DNA from: a virus
Virus record (IMG/VR): IMGVR_UViG_3300042559_001495
Span: 1 to 24,786 of that record
Strand: one strand, 5' to 3'
Length of the DNA: 24,786 bases
In this document: piece after piece, positions 1-9,800 of the stretch
How positions within the stretch are numbered: position 1 is the stretch's first letter
Layout: every line of letters starts with the position of its first letter
The notes under the pieces: generated by a model
Seen by the model: the letters and a program-made list of their open reading frames with translations, nothing else
Told to the model about the DNA's origin: nothing
Databases searched by the model: none
Translations under genes and position numbers: made by a program

Positions 1-2
1 AG

Positions 3-2759
3 ACACTTGCTGAACGAATGCAGGAAGCATTTGAAGATAAATTTGGAGAAGATTTTGAAGAAGATGAAGATGATGACGATTTTGAGGAAATAGATTATGA
101 AGAAGTACTCAATAAAAAAAGAAAGGAAACAGGAACTAAAGAAAGAAAATCTTACTATGTTTCTAATACAAAACTACTGCAAGGTATCACCAAGAGTTTA
201 TTGGCAGTTACTGGGCAACTTGAGCAAGTAAATCAATCTTTAATTGAACAAAATCAATTACTTCAAACAAATGTTGATCTCAATTTAGCATCTCTTGAAG
301 CATTGCAAGCACAGGATGATATTCTAGCAACTAAATTTGATGCTATACTCAATGCATTCCAACAGCAGTATGAAGCAGCGCAGAAAGCAGAAGAAGAAGC
401 AAAGAGATTAAGAGCAGAGCAAAGATTAGAATCAAAGAATGGTAGTTCTGGATCAGAAACTCCAGATGATCTTACTAAAGGAGGAAAGGGTGGAGGAAGA
501 AAAAATAGAATATACCAATATTTTAGAGAAAAATTAATAAGACAATTATATAGAAAACTACCAAAACGAGTAAGAGCTTTGCGAACGAGAGGTAGAAAAT
601 TACAGAGAATGCCTGGTAGAGCAGTAGGAAGAGTTACAAATACTGTTGCCAGTAGAATTTCTAGAATGCTTCCTTCTAAAGTATCTAATTTTGGTAGGAA
701 TATTACTACAGCTAGATCTGCCGTGAAGGGCATGGGTGGATTCTCTAAGTTTAAAGGTGTTGGTAAAAATATTCCTGGGTTAAAACAAGCACTCGCTGTT
801 TGGGAATATGGAGATAGAAAAGCTGCAGGACAATCTGATATACAAGCGTCAATTGGTGTTGGTGGTGGACTTGCTGGTGCTGCTGCTGGCGCTGCAATCG
901 GAACAATGCTTTTCCCTGGTGTTGGAACTGTTGCTGGTCTTTTAATTGGTGCTGCATTTAGTGCTGCTGGTGGCTATGCTGGATCTAAAATTGCTGATAA
1001 ATTTACTGGAGTAAAAGATAAGCAATATGAAAGAGGCACTCAAAAAGCTAAGCCAGGAATGTCAGTGCTTCATGGAACTGAGTTATTAATCAGTGGTAAT
1101 AAAAATAATTTAGATCCAATTAATCAAACAGGACAATTGTTATTGGGAGCTACCTCTGGGTATATAAATTCATTGGGACCAGCTGGTGCTAGTATTGCTC
1201 CTGTATTCAAACAAAAAGCTGCACCATTAATTAAAATATTTGGTCTTCCTGCAACTATTGCTAGATCAAAAGTGGGAGGAAATTTCACAAATATAAAAGG
1301 AGCGTTTAAAAGTATAGATAAAAAAATTGATAGTGTCGATACAATGACAGAAGAAAATTTATCAATGGAAGAAAAGGATTTATTTAAATTAAAAAATTCT
1401 GATACTTTTGCTGATAAATTATTAAGTATATTAGATCCAGAAAATAGATTTCAAAATTTATTACAAAATTTAAATAGGCATTTTGATACTCCTCCTATAC
1501 CACTATCTGAAGGTGGATATGCTACATTTGGAAAAACTGGACGTGGCAGCAACGCTAAAGGATGGGTGCATGGGCATTTCCAAAATTCAAATAGTAAGGC
1601 AGAACTTTTAAGAGACACCTTTCCTTTTGTTAGAAAATTATTAGATCAAGGATCTGAGGTAGTTATTACTGGGGGAGTTGATAGACCATTAACTAAAGAT
1701 ATGGATGATAATGAAGTGAAAGAAATGATTTCTAAAGGAATAGACACACATTCCAATAGAACAAAAGGTTATTTTGCAGTTGATGTTTCTGTGAGAGAAG
1801 GAACTAAAGTTCCATTTGCTTTACAAGATGTTAGAAATACTGGAGGAAATGAAGGTATTAGTGGTTTAATTCCTGGAACAAATACTTTCATTGGACATTT
1901 AGCAGAAGGCTCTAGATCTGGAGGTCCATCAGGTTCCCCAGTGCTACCATCAACAACAGCGGTAAAACCATCTTCTGCTATAGTTAAAGACTTAGGTAAA
2001 CAAAATGTTATGTCTGCTAAAGATTTTGGACAAACTTCTGGAGTAGGAAGCAATGGATATATTATTATTCCTGGTCACGCTACTGGTGGTGGGGCTCCAG
2101 GAGAAAAGGAAATGGTTAAAAGTCTTGCTAGAAATGCATACAATAATATTAAAAGACAGAATCCATCAGCAAAAGTTTTGTTAATGGATTTAGATGAAAA
2201 GTTTCCAGATACTGATGCTGGATGGGAAGCACAGAAAAAATGGTATCAGCAAAAAGAGAAAGAGGGTTATGAGATACTGGAAGTGCATTTAGATGGTAAA
2301 GGAGGAACTGGTAAAGGTATTATTGTTCCTCATAGAGAATTGAATGCAGTTGAAGCAGAATTTGCAAGAACTCATGGAGCTTATCCTAGAGATTGGAGAT
2401 CTAAAAAAGGTGAAGAACCACTTGCTGGACCTAATAGAGGAATATCTTTAATTGAATTGGGCAATGTTCCTGAAAACTTAACTCAAGGAGTAATGAATTA
2501 TCTCACTAAACCATTGGAGGATTCTGTTTTAAAAGTTTCTGGTGGATCACTAAATTCAATTTCTTCATTGCAAGGTAACGATGGCAATCCAGATACAAAA
2601 TATTTAATCATAAATCAAAGACAAAAACCACAAGATTTACAAGTGCTTGGATTTAATAATGATGTTAAATTTATTTCCAATGGAAATGGTGGATGGAAAA
2701 CAACTAAAGAAATTAGTAAAACACTAAGACAATTATATTTACAAAGACTTTCCAAATAA
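3..2759 (+). CDS. Tail/virion-associated protein with glycine zipper and Amidase_3-like C-terminus (5' partial)
   Basis: The frame is open to the left edge (T-L-A-E-R precede the Met at 18), so the true start is probably upstream. Residues are numbered from that Met. In order: a very acidic N-terminus (1-30); a long alpha-helical, coiled-coil-like stretch (about 50-135); an ETPDD motif (147-151); a basic Arg/Lys-rich region (160-240); a Gly/Ala-rich glycine-zipper hydrophobic segment (about 278-328) that could enter a membrane; an LHGTE motif (351-355); and a C-terminal domain (about 678-830). The C-terminal domain matches the Amidase_3 pattern: PGH (H687), E696 or E698, EVH (H757) and LIELGN (E813) could be the zinc ligands and catalytic Glu of an N-acetylmuramoyl-L-alanine amidase. 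Residues 505-630 (VHGHF, H578, AVD589) faintly recall a metallopeptidase. Inferred role: murein cleavage and membrane passage during DNA entry. It shares motifs with the next gene. Amidase call moderate; virion location comes from context. Confidence 0.72.
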   Translation, partial: TLAERMQEAFEDKFGEDFEEDEDDDDFEEIDYEEVLNKKRKETGTKERKSYYVSNTKLLQGITKSLLAVTGQLEQVNQSLIEQNQLLQTNVDLNLASLEALQAQDDILATKFDAILNAFQQQYEAAQKAEEEAKRLRAEQRLESKNGSSGSETPDDLTKGGKGGGRKNRIYQYFREKLIRQLYRKLPKRVRALRTRGRKLQRMPGRAVGRVTNTVASRISRMLPSKVSNFGRNITTARSAVKGMGGFSKFKGVGKNIPGLKQALAVWEYGDRKAAGQSDIQASIGVGGGLAGAAAGAAIGTMLFPGVGTVAGLLIGAAFSAAGGYAGSKIADKFTGVKDKQYERGTQKAKPGMSVLHGTELLISGNKNNLDPINQTGQLLLGATSGYINSLGPAGASIAPVFKQKAAPLIKIFGLPATIARSKVGGNFTNIKGAFKSIDKKIDSVDTMTEENLSMEEKDLFKLKNSDTFADKLLSILDPENRFQNLLQNLNRHFDTPPIPLSEGGYATFGKTGRGSNAKGWVHGHFQNSNSKAELLRDTFPFVRKLLDQGSEVVITGGVDRPLTKDMDDNEVKEMISKGIDTHSNRTKGYFAVDVSVREGTKVPFALQDVRNTGGNEGISGLIPGTNTFIGHLAEGSRSGGPSGSPVLPSTTAVKPSSAIVKDLGKQNVMSAKDFGQTSGVGSNGYIIIPGHATGGGAPGEKEMVKSLARNAYNNIKRQNPSAKVLLMDLDEKFPDTDAGWEAQKKWYQQKEKEGYEILEVHLDGKGGTGKGIIVPHRELNAVEAEFARTHGAYPRDWRSKKGEEPLAGPNRGISLIELGNVPENLTQGVMNYLTKPLEDSVLKVSGGSLNSISSLQGNDGNPDTKYLIINQRQKPQDLQVLGFNNDVKFISNGNGGWKTTKEISKTLRQLYLQRLSK

Positions 2760-2762
2760 ATA
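2755..2762 (+). promoter_or_regulatory. Possible late promoter (AATAAATA)
   Basis: AATAAATA overlaps the TAA stop of the preceding gene and lies 21 nt before the next ATG. It is one base off the T4 late promoter TATAAATA. Such strings can arise by chance in AT-rich DNA, so support comes mainly from position. Confidence 0.35.
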
Positions 2763-2783
2763 AAAATTACGGGGTATAATTAA

Positions 2784-5390
2784 ATGTCTTCTGGTTACGA
2801 AACATCCACAGATACTAGGTTAAATAAAAATATTTTTGGAGATTCTGTAGGAGCATTAATTTCCAAAGTTCTTGCTGCAAAAGTTCTTGCCGATAAAGAA
2901 AGAAAGTTTGCTAAGAAAAAAGCACTTGATATAGGAATGGATGAGGCACAATTTGATGCCATGAATCCTCCTGGCTTCTTTTTTAAGAAAGCATTGGTTG
3001 GTGAATTTGGTGGGTTTAAATTAAAGAAAAAGAAACAAGAACTTACCGCACTTTATAGAAAAGCATTACTTGTTGGTAAAGTAACTAAGAATAAAAGATT
3101 ACGTGGTAAAGTTGTAGGACAACTCAAGCAGTCATTAATATATTCCAAAGCAAATTTAAAGAACTCAAAGAGATTTCGTAGTCAGTTTGATTATACTGAT
3201 TACGAAACATATTTTGAACCACAGAGTGAAAAGATTCCTAGTACTAGAAAGAAAACAAAGAATGCTATTGATGGTGGTGGTCGCAGTAAAAGAATTTCTA
3301 GGGAACAGATTATTGAATCGATTGATGCTATTGCAAAATCAATTGAGAAGACAGCACAATCAATTACACAATCATCTGCTTCTGTCTATGGAACATTAAT
3401 TACATCAAATCAATTACAAGCAGATGTAGCACAAGATCTCAAGGTTAGAAATACTACACTTGAAGATAAACTACAAAAGTTAGTTGATGCAATTTCTAAT
3501 CAAACACAAGTTCAAAAAAATATTGTTGACAAGCGAGAAGACATACAGCAAGAATCGCAGTTGGAAAGAAAAACTGTTGCTTCTGGTTTTGAAACTCCAG
3601 ATGATCTAAGTACAAGAGAGAATGAGCGTAAGATGCATTCATCTTTTGTGGATGAATCTGAGATGATGGCTGCTTATGGATATGGATATGAACCACCTGT
3701 AGTAAGACCAGTGAATAGTATGGTGAATGATATGGCAGCTATGGAAGCATATGGTTATCCACAAGCAGAAAAAGGAGGAGCATTCTCTGGTAAAGGCGGT
3801 GTGGAACTACATGGAACAGAAGCATTGCTTTCTTCAAATGGATCTGCTAAAATAGTTTCTGGTCCTGATAGTGGCTATTTACATAAAATTAACAAGCCTA
3901 CAACAGTAATTCCATTAGATAATAACTATACACAAGGTGAACCAAGTGCTGTTACTGGTAAAGTAGAAACGAAACCAAGAACATCAATGTTGCCGAAATT
4001 TAAACTTCCTCGATTTGAAATGGGAACATCAAATTTTTATAACAATTCTGTGAATATGAATAAAGATGTTTCAGAACCATTAATTGAAACTATGGATCTA
4101 TTAGCAATGACAACTGGAGGATCTATACTTGCTTTGAATACATCTTTCTTAAATGAAGTTGGAGATTCTGGTGAACAAATACGACCAGAAATAAATCAAA
4201 TATCTAGATCTATTGCAAACAATTATAATTTACCTCCTTCTGTTGTAAACAAAGCAGGAAAAGTTAGCTCTAAAACAAAGAAAAGTTTACAGGAAAAAAA
4301 TAGAACAGATAATCAAGAAGAGAAAAAATCTTTATTTGAAAAACTAAAAGAAGGATTTTCTAAATTATTAGAAAATCTTGGGAATAAGATAAATGAAAAT
4401 CCTCCTCCTAATAATCCACCTCCTGGATCCAAAGACTTAACGCCAGTAGATTTAAAAGGATTTAGTGAAAAAGAAGTTTCTGATCTTGGTAGAATGATAT
4501 ATGCAGAAGCAGGTGCAGATGAGAAAGGTGCATCACAAGTGATGAATACTATTTTAAATAGATATAGACAAGTAAAACAAGGAAAAGCAACACCACAAGC
4601 ATGGCGAGTCAGACGTGGAGTTACTTCTCAAACCATGACACTTACTGATTTGCTAATGGCACCAGGTCAATTTCAACCAACAACAGATGGAAGATTTAAT
4701 AAAGTTTCTTCAGAACAAGGAATACAAGCATTAAATGCTGCAATTAGTGGAGGTGGTCTTGATCCAAAACAAATATACGAAAAAGCTAAAGCATCTGGAT
4801 TGTCTGATGCTGATGCTAAAATAGTAGCAGTAGCAGATAGCTTTGCAAATGATTATGGTATGAGAAATAATAGACCTTTTGATTCTAAATTTGTTCGTAC
4901 AGATAATGGTCATTGGTTTGGATCTTCTCCATATACAGGATTCAAACCTTCCGATTTAAATACTTCTAAATTACCAGCATTCACGAAAGAAAGTTCGTCG
5001 CCAGAAAATATAACTAGAAATTATGGACAAGCTCCAGACACAAGAGTAAGATTTCAACTTAATGGTAAATGGTATAATGCATATAAACTTAATAATGGAT
5101 ACGACTTTTACGAAGAAACCCCAAATCCTCTTGATAGAGATAAAAGAATTACAGATCCAAAAGAATTGGCGCCCATTCAAGACGCTTTTATCAAATTAAA
5201 AGAAAGCAAATTACAACCTCCAAATAAAACAGATGTGAGCTACAATTTAAAGCCATCATCAAATGGAAATACTGATATTGCTTTATTAAATATTAGTAAT
5301 GATACAGAGACTTCTTCTGCATATTCTGTGCCATCTGATTATAAAGTGTCTGCCTTAACAAATCCAGTAAGTAATTTTTATATTTCATAA
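2784..5390 (+). CDS. Tail/virion-associated protein with SleB-like (Hydrolase_2) cell-wall hydrolase domain
   Basis: 868 residues; ATG at 2784 preceded by GGGG 9 nt upstream. The N-terminal part is basic, followed by a helical coiled-coil-like stretch (about 170-265) rich in Ile, Gln and Ser. An ETPDDL motif lies at 270-275 and an LHGTE motif at 342-346, both also found in the preceding protein in the same order. A Pro/Asn-rich linker (about 540-555) leads to a C-terminal domain (about 560-710) with RMIYAEAGADEKG followed by NTILNRYR. This is the signature of SleB/Hydrolase_2 cell-wall hydrolases, with E575 the likely catalytic Glu. The last 150 residues are low-complexity or of unknown fold. 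Inferred role: a tail-borne murein hydrolase acting on the host wall at infection. It sits 2 nt before the hub gene. Domain call fairly firm; place in the virion inferred. Confidence 0.78.
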   Translation: MSSGYETSTDTRLNKNIFGDSVGALISKVLAAKVLADKERKFAKKKALDIGMDEAQFDAMNPPGFFFKKALVGEFGGFKLKKKKQELTALYRKALLVGKVTKNKRLRGKVVGQLKQSLIYSKANLKNSKRFRSQFDYTDYETYFEPQSEKIPSTRKKTKNAIDGGGRSKRISREQIIESIDAIAKSIEKTAQSITQSSASVYGTLITSNQLQADVAQDLKVRNTTLEDKLQKLVDAISNQTQVQKNIVDKREDIQQESQLERKTVASGFETPDDLSTRENERKMHSSFVDESEMMAAYGYGYEPPVVRPVNSMVNDMAAMEAYGYPQAEKGGAFSGKGGVELHGTEALLSSNGSAKIVSGPDSGYLHKINKPTTVIPLDNNYTQGEPSAVTGKVETKPRTSMLPKFKLPRFEMGTSNFYNNSVNMNKDVSEPLIETMDLLAMTTGGSILALNTSFLNEVGDSGEQIRPEINQISRSIANNYNLPPSVVNKAGKVSSKTKKSLQEKNRTDNQEEKKSLFEKLKEGFSKLLENLGNKINENPPPNNPPPGSKDLTPVDLKGFSEKEVSDLGRMIYAEAGADEKGASQVMNTILNRYRQVKQGKATPQAWRVRRGVTSQTMTLTDLLMAPGQFQPTTDGRFNKVSSEQGIQALNAAISGGGLDPKQIYEKAKASGLSDADAKIVAVADSFANDYGMRNNRPFDSKFVRTDNGHWFGSSPYTGFKPSDLNTSKLPAFTKESSSPENITRNYGQAPDTRVRFQLNGKWYNAYKLNNGYDFYEETPNPLDRDKRITDPKELAPIQDAFIKLKESKLQPPNKTDVSYNLKPSSNGNTDIALLNISNDTETSSAYSVPSDYKVSALTNPVSNFYIS

Positions 5391-5392
5391 TA

Positions 5393-6814
5393 ATGGAAAA
5401 ATCACCATATGCTTCTAGTTTTAGCTTAGAAAAAGTAACTATAACTCAAGTAGAAACAAATAGAACTTTAGATATTACTGATTTGGTAATACAGTATAAT
5501 TATTTTGAGAGTATAAATTACCCTTCAATTGCTGGTATATTAACACTAGTAGATACAAATGAAAATTTAATATCTACCTTACCAATTCAAGGATTTGAAA
5601 AAATCAATATATCATTATCATCTTATGATAACAAAAAATATAATTATTCTTTTAGAGTTTATAAAATAGAAAATAGAATGAATTCTGATAGATTTCAAAC
5701 CTATACTTTGGGATTGGTATCAACAGAAGCATTACTTAATGAAGGTGTTCGAATTGGTAGAACATTAAAGGGAAAGCCTAACGATATTGTTAAAGAAATT
5801 CTTGAGAAATATTTGAATACTGATAAAGATATTTTTGTAGACCCATCAATATACAATGTGATATTTCAACCAGGAAAGAAGACACCATTTTCTATTATTG
5901 ATTCTTTAAAAACAAAAGCAGTTCCAGAAGGAAGTTCAATTAAATCATTAGCTAAATCTGCAACTAAAAAATCTAATACGGAAAGTACAGGAACATCTGA
6001 TATTTCTTCCACAGAAACATCAGATTATAAATCAGCTGGAGGAACAGCAGGATATTTTTTCTATGAAAATAGAGAAGGTTATTTTTTTAAATCTGTAGAC
6101 GGATTATGTTCATCTGATAAATTTAATGGAGAAGAACCTGTAGCAAAATATATTCAAGAACCCATTGACGTTGGTGGATTACCAGATAGAAAAATTTTAG
6201 AAATTGATTACAACAATGAAATAGATATTCTCAGTAAATTGAGAACAGGAGCATTCTCATCTTTGATTTGTTTCTATAACTATAGCACTGGTGCTTATGA
6301 AGAATATGTTTATTCTTTAGCGAAAGAATATGAAACTATGGGACATATGGGATCACAGAAAGGATTGCCATATGGTCAAAAAGAATTATCAAAGTATCCA
6401 ACTAGAATTATGAGTGTTCTTCTTGATCATGAAACATGGTTTAATGGAAAAGAACCAGCGTCACCTGAAGAAAGGGATGGAGCAAATGGAAAAACAACAG
6501 GCTTTCCAGATTTTCAAAAGTATTATATATCTCAGTCAATTTCTAGATATAATTCATTAGAAAATCAAACTGCAAATATAAGAGTTACTGGCAATCCACA
6601 ATTAAAAGTTGGGGATAAAATAGAAATTCTTATACCAAATCAAATACCAACTAGCAAAAGAGCTTCTCAAGTATACGATAATGAACATAGTGGAGTATAT
6701 TTAATTTCGGAACTACAACATGCCTTTAGTCCAAAAGAAAGGAAGTCTACTACATATATGACATTAATTAGAGATTCTTATGGAAGACAAAATAGTTCAT
6801 CTAGTGTTAAATAA
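5393..6814 (+). CDS. gp27-like baseplate hub protein
   Basis: 473 residues; ATG only 2 nt after the previous stop, suggesting translational coupling. The N-terminus (about 10-150) has the beta-rich pattern of hub proteins that form a tube-like domain below the tail tube, with a SINYPSIAGILTLVDTNENL segment and a following KINISL strand. The C-terminal part (about 330-470) ends with a GDKIEI stretch and an SGVYLISELQHAF strand typical of gp27/gpD-type hubs. T4 gp27 is 391 residues, so this one is longer. A Ser/Thr/Lys-rich loop at about 185-217 accounts for part of the difference. Its place just upstream of the gp5-like OB-fold gene fits a hub-spike pair. The alternative is another baseplate hub subunit of the same fold. 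Confidence 0.68.
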   Translation: MEKSPYASSFSLEKVTITQVETNRTLDITDLVIQYNYFESINYPSIAGILTLVDTNENLISTLPIQGFEKINISLSSYDNKKYNYSFRVYKIENRMNSDRFQTYTLGLVSTEALLNEGVRIGRTLKGKPNDIVKEILEKYLNTDKDIFVDPSIYNVIFQPGKKTPFSIIDSLKTKAVPEGSSIKSLAKSATKKSNTESTGTSDISSTETSDYKSAGGTAGYFFYENREGYFFKSVDGLCSSDKFNGEEPVAKYIQEPIDVGGLPDRKILEIDYNNEIDILSKLRTGAFSSLICFYNYSTGAYEEYVYSLAKEYETMGHMGSQKGLPYGQKELSKYPTRIMSVLLDHETWFNGKEPASPEERDGANGKTTGFPDFQKYYISQSISRYNSLENQTANIRVTGNPQLKVGDKIEILIPNQIPTSKRASQVYDNEHSGVYLISELQHAFSPKERKSTTYMTLIRDSYGRQNSSSSVK

Positions 6815-6817
6815 ATA
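6810..6817 (+). promoter_or_regulatory. Possible late promoter (AATAAATA)
   Basis: AATAAATA overlaps the stop codon of the gp27-like gene and lies 20 nt before the gp5-like ATG. This is the same arrangement as at 2755-2762. One base differs from TATAAATA; position is the main support. Confidence 0.35.
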
Positions 6818-6837
6818 GGTAATAAAACTACTTTAGT

Positions 6838-9800
6838 ATGGATCCAGTATTATCATCACTATTTCCTGTTCATCAGATTGGTGCTGACGGATTCAATTGG
6901 TGGATCGGTCAAGTTGAATCCAACAAGAACGACGACCCAAAGAATTCTGGTAGGTATCGAGTAAGAATTGTTGGACAACATTTAAAATCATGTGATGCTA
7001 CATCATCAGAAGAATTGCCTTGGGCAAATGTAATGATGCCTGTTACATCTCCATGGTCTGATGGTGGAGTAACTGGGGGATCAGTTAATCTTCAACTGGG
7101 AAATTGGGTACTTGGATTTTATTTAGATAATGATAAGCAGAAACCTATTATCATGGGATCTGTTGGACATACTGCTGGTGCTACATTACTTAAGAATGTA
7201 GAAGAAGATCCAAACCCAGGAGAAACATGCAAATCATTTACGACATTTCTTTCCCCAGACAGAGATCCATATCAGCACGAACCTTTACCAGAATCAGAAA
7301 AAACTAACCCATCAACTAATACCAATACAAACGAAAATAAAAATACAACAATAGGTCAAGCTGGTCTTCCTGCTAATGCTGTTCCAAATCAAAACGCAGC
7401 AAATTTTTATGCATTGTTTGCTCAAAATTCTTCAAATAATCCAAATGGTGCTAAGATATGTGTAGAAATTGCTGATCCAAAGTGTGGTTCTGAAAGTGAT
7501 CTCAAAGGAAGACTTACTAGTATTGTTGGTGATATGCTAGCCAATACCCAACAATCTGGAGGACAGCTAGGGGATTTTTATGTTAGTAAAGTTAATGGTG
7601 AACTTAATAGATATGTTGATATAGGAAGATACCATGTAAATAGAGCAATCAGATTGGTTAAAAGTTTTATTGCAAGGGTAAAAGGAGAATTAATTAAACT
7701 TATTAGAGAAGGAATAGATAAACTAATTGATACTGCTTTATATGCAAAAGTTCCTGATAAAGATGAGTTTGGAAATACTAATACAGGACCTATAAATCCA
7801 GACCTTGGAATAAAACCTTTTACACCAATCACAAAAAAAGAATCCAGATTAAAAAAAATTCAAGAATTTCTAGATAAAGTTTTGGAAGATCTTGGATGTA
7901 GCATTGAAGACATTACAGAAAAAATGTCTCAATGGATTACGGATACTTTAATGAGATATTTAATGCAAGCTTTTAATGCTGCAACTTGTTTGATTGATGG
8001 TTTAGTAAATGGTATTATTAACCAACTAATTGGATACTTAGAAGAATTAATATCTCTTGTCATGGGTCCATTGCAACAATTATTATCTACAGCAGCTTCG
8101 CCATTAAATTTAGTTGGCTCTGCAATTAATACTGTACTCGGAATGCTTGGTATATCTTGTGATGGAGCTTCAGAAAAATGTCAAAAAATTAAAAAGGAAT
8201 GTACTGAATGTGATGTAGAAGAAACTGAAGATTGGCTTGATAAATTAATTGATAGCATTGAAAGTGGTGAATTAGCTGGTGATAGTGTATGTTCTGAAGC
8301 AAAACAATTTGTAAAGCAAAAGCGTACAAAAGTTTTTGCTGTTGGTGGAATTTTTAAACCTCCTGTAGATAATAATATTCCAGGAGCAACATTGGGTCCA
8401 AAAAATGAGGTTTTAGATACCACAATTAACACTATATCTTATAGATGTTCTGATGTTACAGTAGTAGAAGGCAACAAAGCAGTTTTTGAAATTATTAGAT
8501 CTGGAAATATTTCATATCCTTCTAGCATTTCATACAATATTACAAATTTTACTGCAAAATATGGAGAAGATTATATTGGTACAACTTCAGGGGTGATTGG
8601 ATTTAGTTCAGGTCAAAAGAAAAAAACAATATCTGTATTGACTCTAAGAGATAATAAAAAAGAAGATGTCGAAGAGTTTAGAATATCATTTAAATCAAAT
8701 ACAGTTGCAGAACAAATTAGACCAAGATTTCCAGATGGCAATGTATTCCGTTGTTTAATAACCAATTTTAATAATTTTACAACAAACAAAAACATTGCAG
8801 ATTCTGTAAGATCAACTCCAGTAAAAAATACTTTAGTATTACCAACATCAGAACCTATAACAAGACAAAAACCTTTAGAGTATCCAACTTATAAAATTAC
8901 TTCTGATAAGAATTTTTACGTAAATGGAGAAACAATAGTTTTTACAATCAATACAAAAAATGTAAGCAACAATACAGAAATAAATTATGAAATATCTGGT
9001 TCAATATCAAGTAATGATATTGAACAAAATTTAACTGGTTCCATAACAATTTTTGATGATGTTGCTACGTTGGAAGTAAAAACAATAAATGATAGTGAAG
9101 TAACAAATGAAACATTAACATTGAGTCTAAATGGAATCAATGTTTCCAAAAGTGTATTGATTTTAGGAGATTCTCAAACAGATATTCAAACTCCTGTTTA
9201 CAATATTGAAGCAGATAAAGAGGTTGTTTCTGAAGGAGAAAGTATAATTTATACAATTTCTACATTAAATGTTTCAGATGGGACAGAACTCAACTATACT
9301 TTTTCTGGAAATGAAATTACAATAAATGATATTATAATCGATGAAAATGATCAGAACAATATCTACAACGTAACCCCTTCATCAGAAAATAATTTAGTTG
9401 GTAGTGTAAAAGTATTTAATAATAAATCAATCATAAAAGTTAAAGTATCAGAAGATAATGTTCTTGAAAAATCTGAGTTATTAACTCTGTCTATCGATGG
9501 GGTAGGAGTTTCTTCTAATGTTATAATTCTTGCTAATCTAAATGAGCAAGTGCAAGAAGATCCTGGTATAACTATAGAAGTTACCAGTGATAAGTTTTCT
9601 TACAATGAAGGAGAGACTATTATCTATAATATTACTACTACTAATGTAGAAGATGGTACTATTTTTTCTTATGCTTTATTTGGAAATAATATATCGGAAG
9701 ATGATTTTGTAAATAAATCTTTCTATGGTTCCTTTACTGTCGTGGAAAATTCTGCAAAGGTTTATGTTGGTATAGAAAAAGATTTAATTTTAGAACAAGA

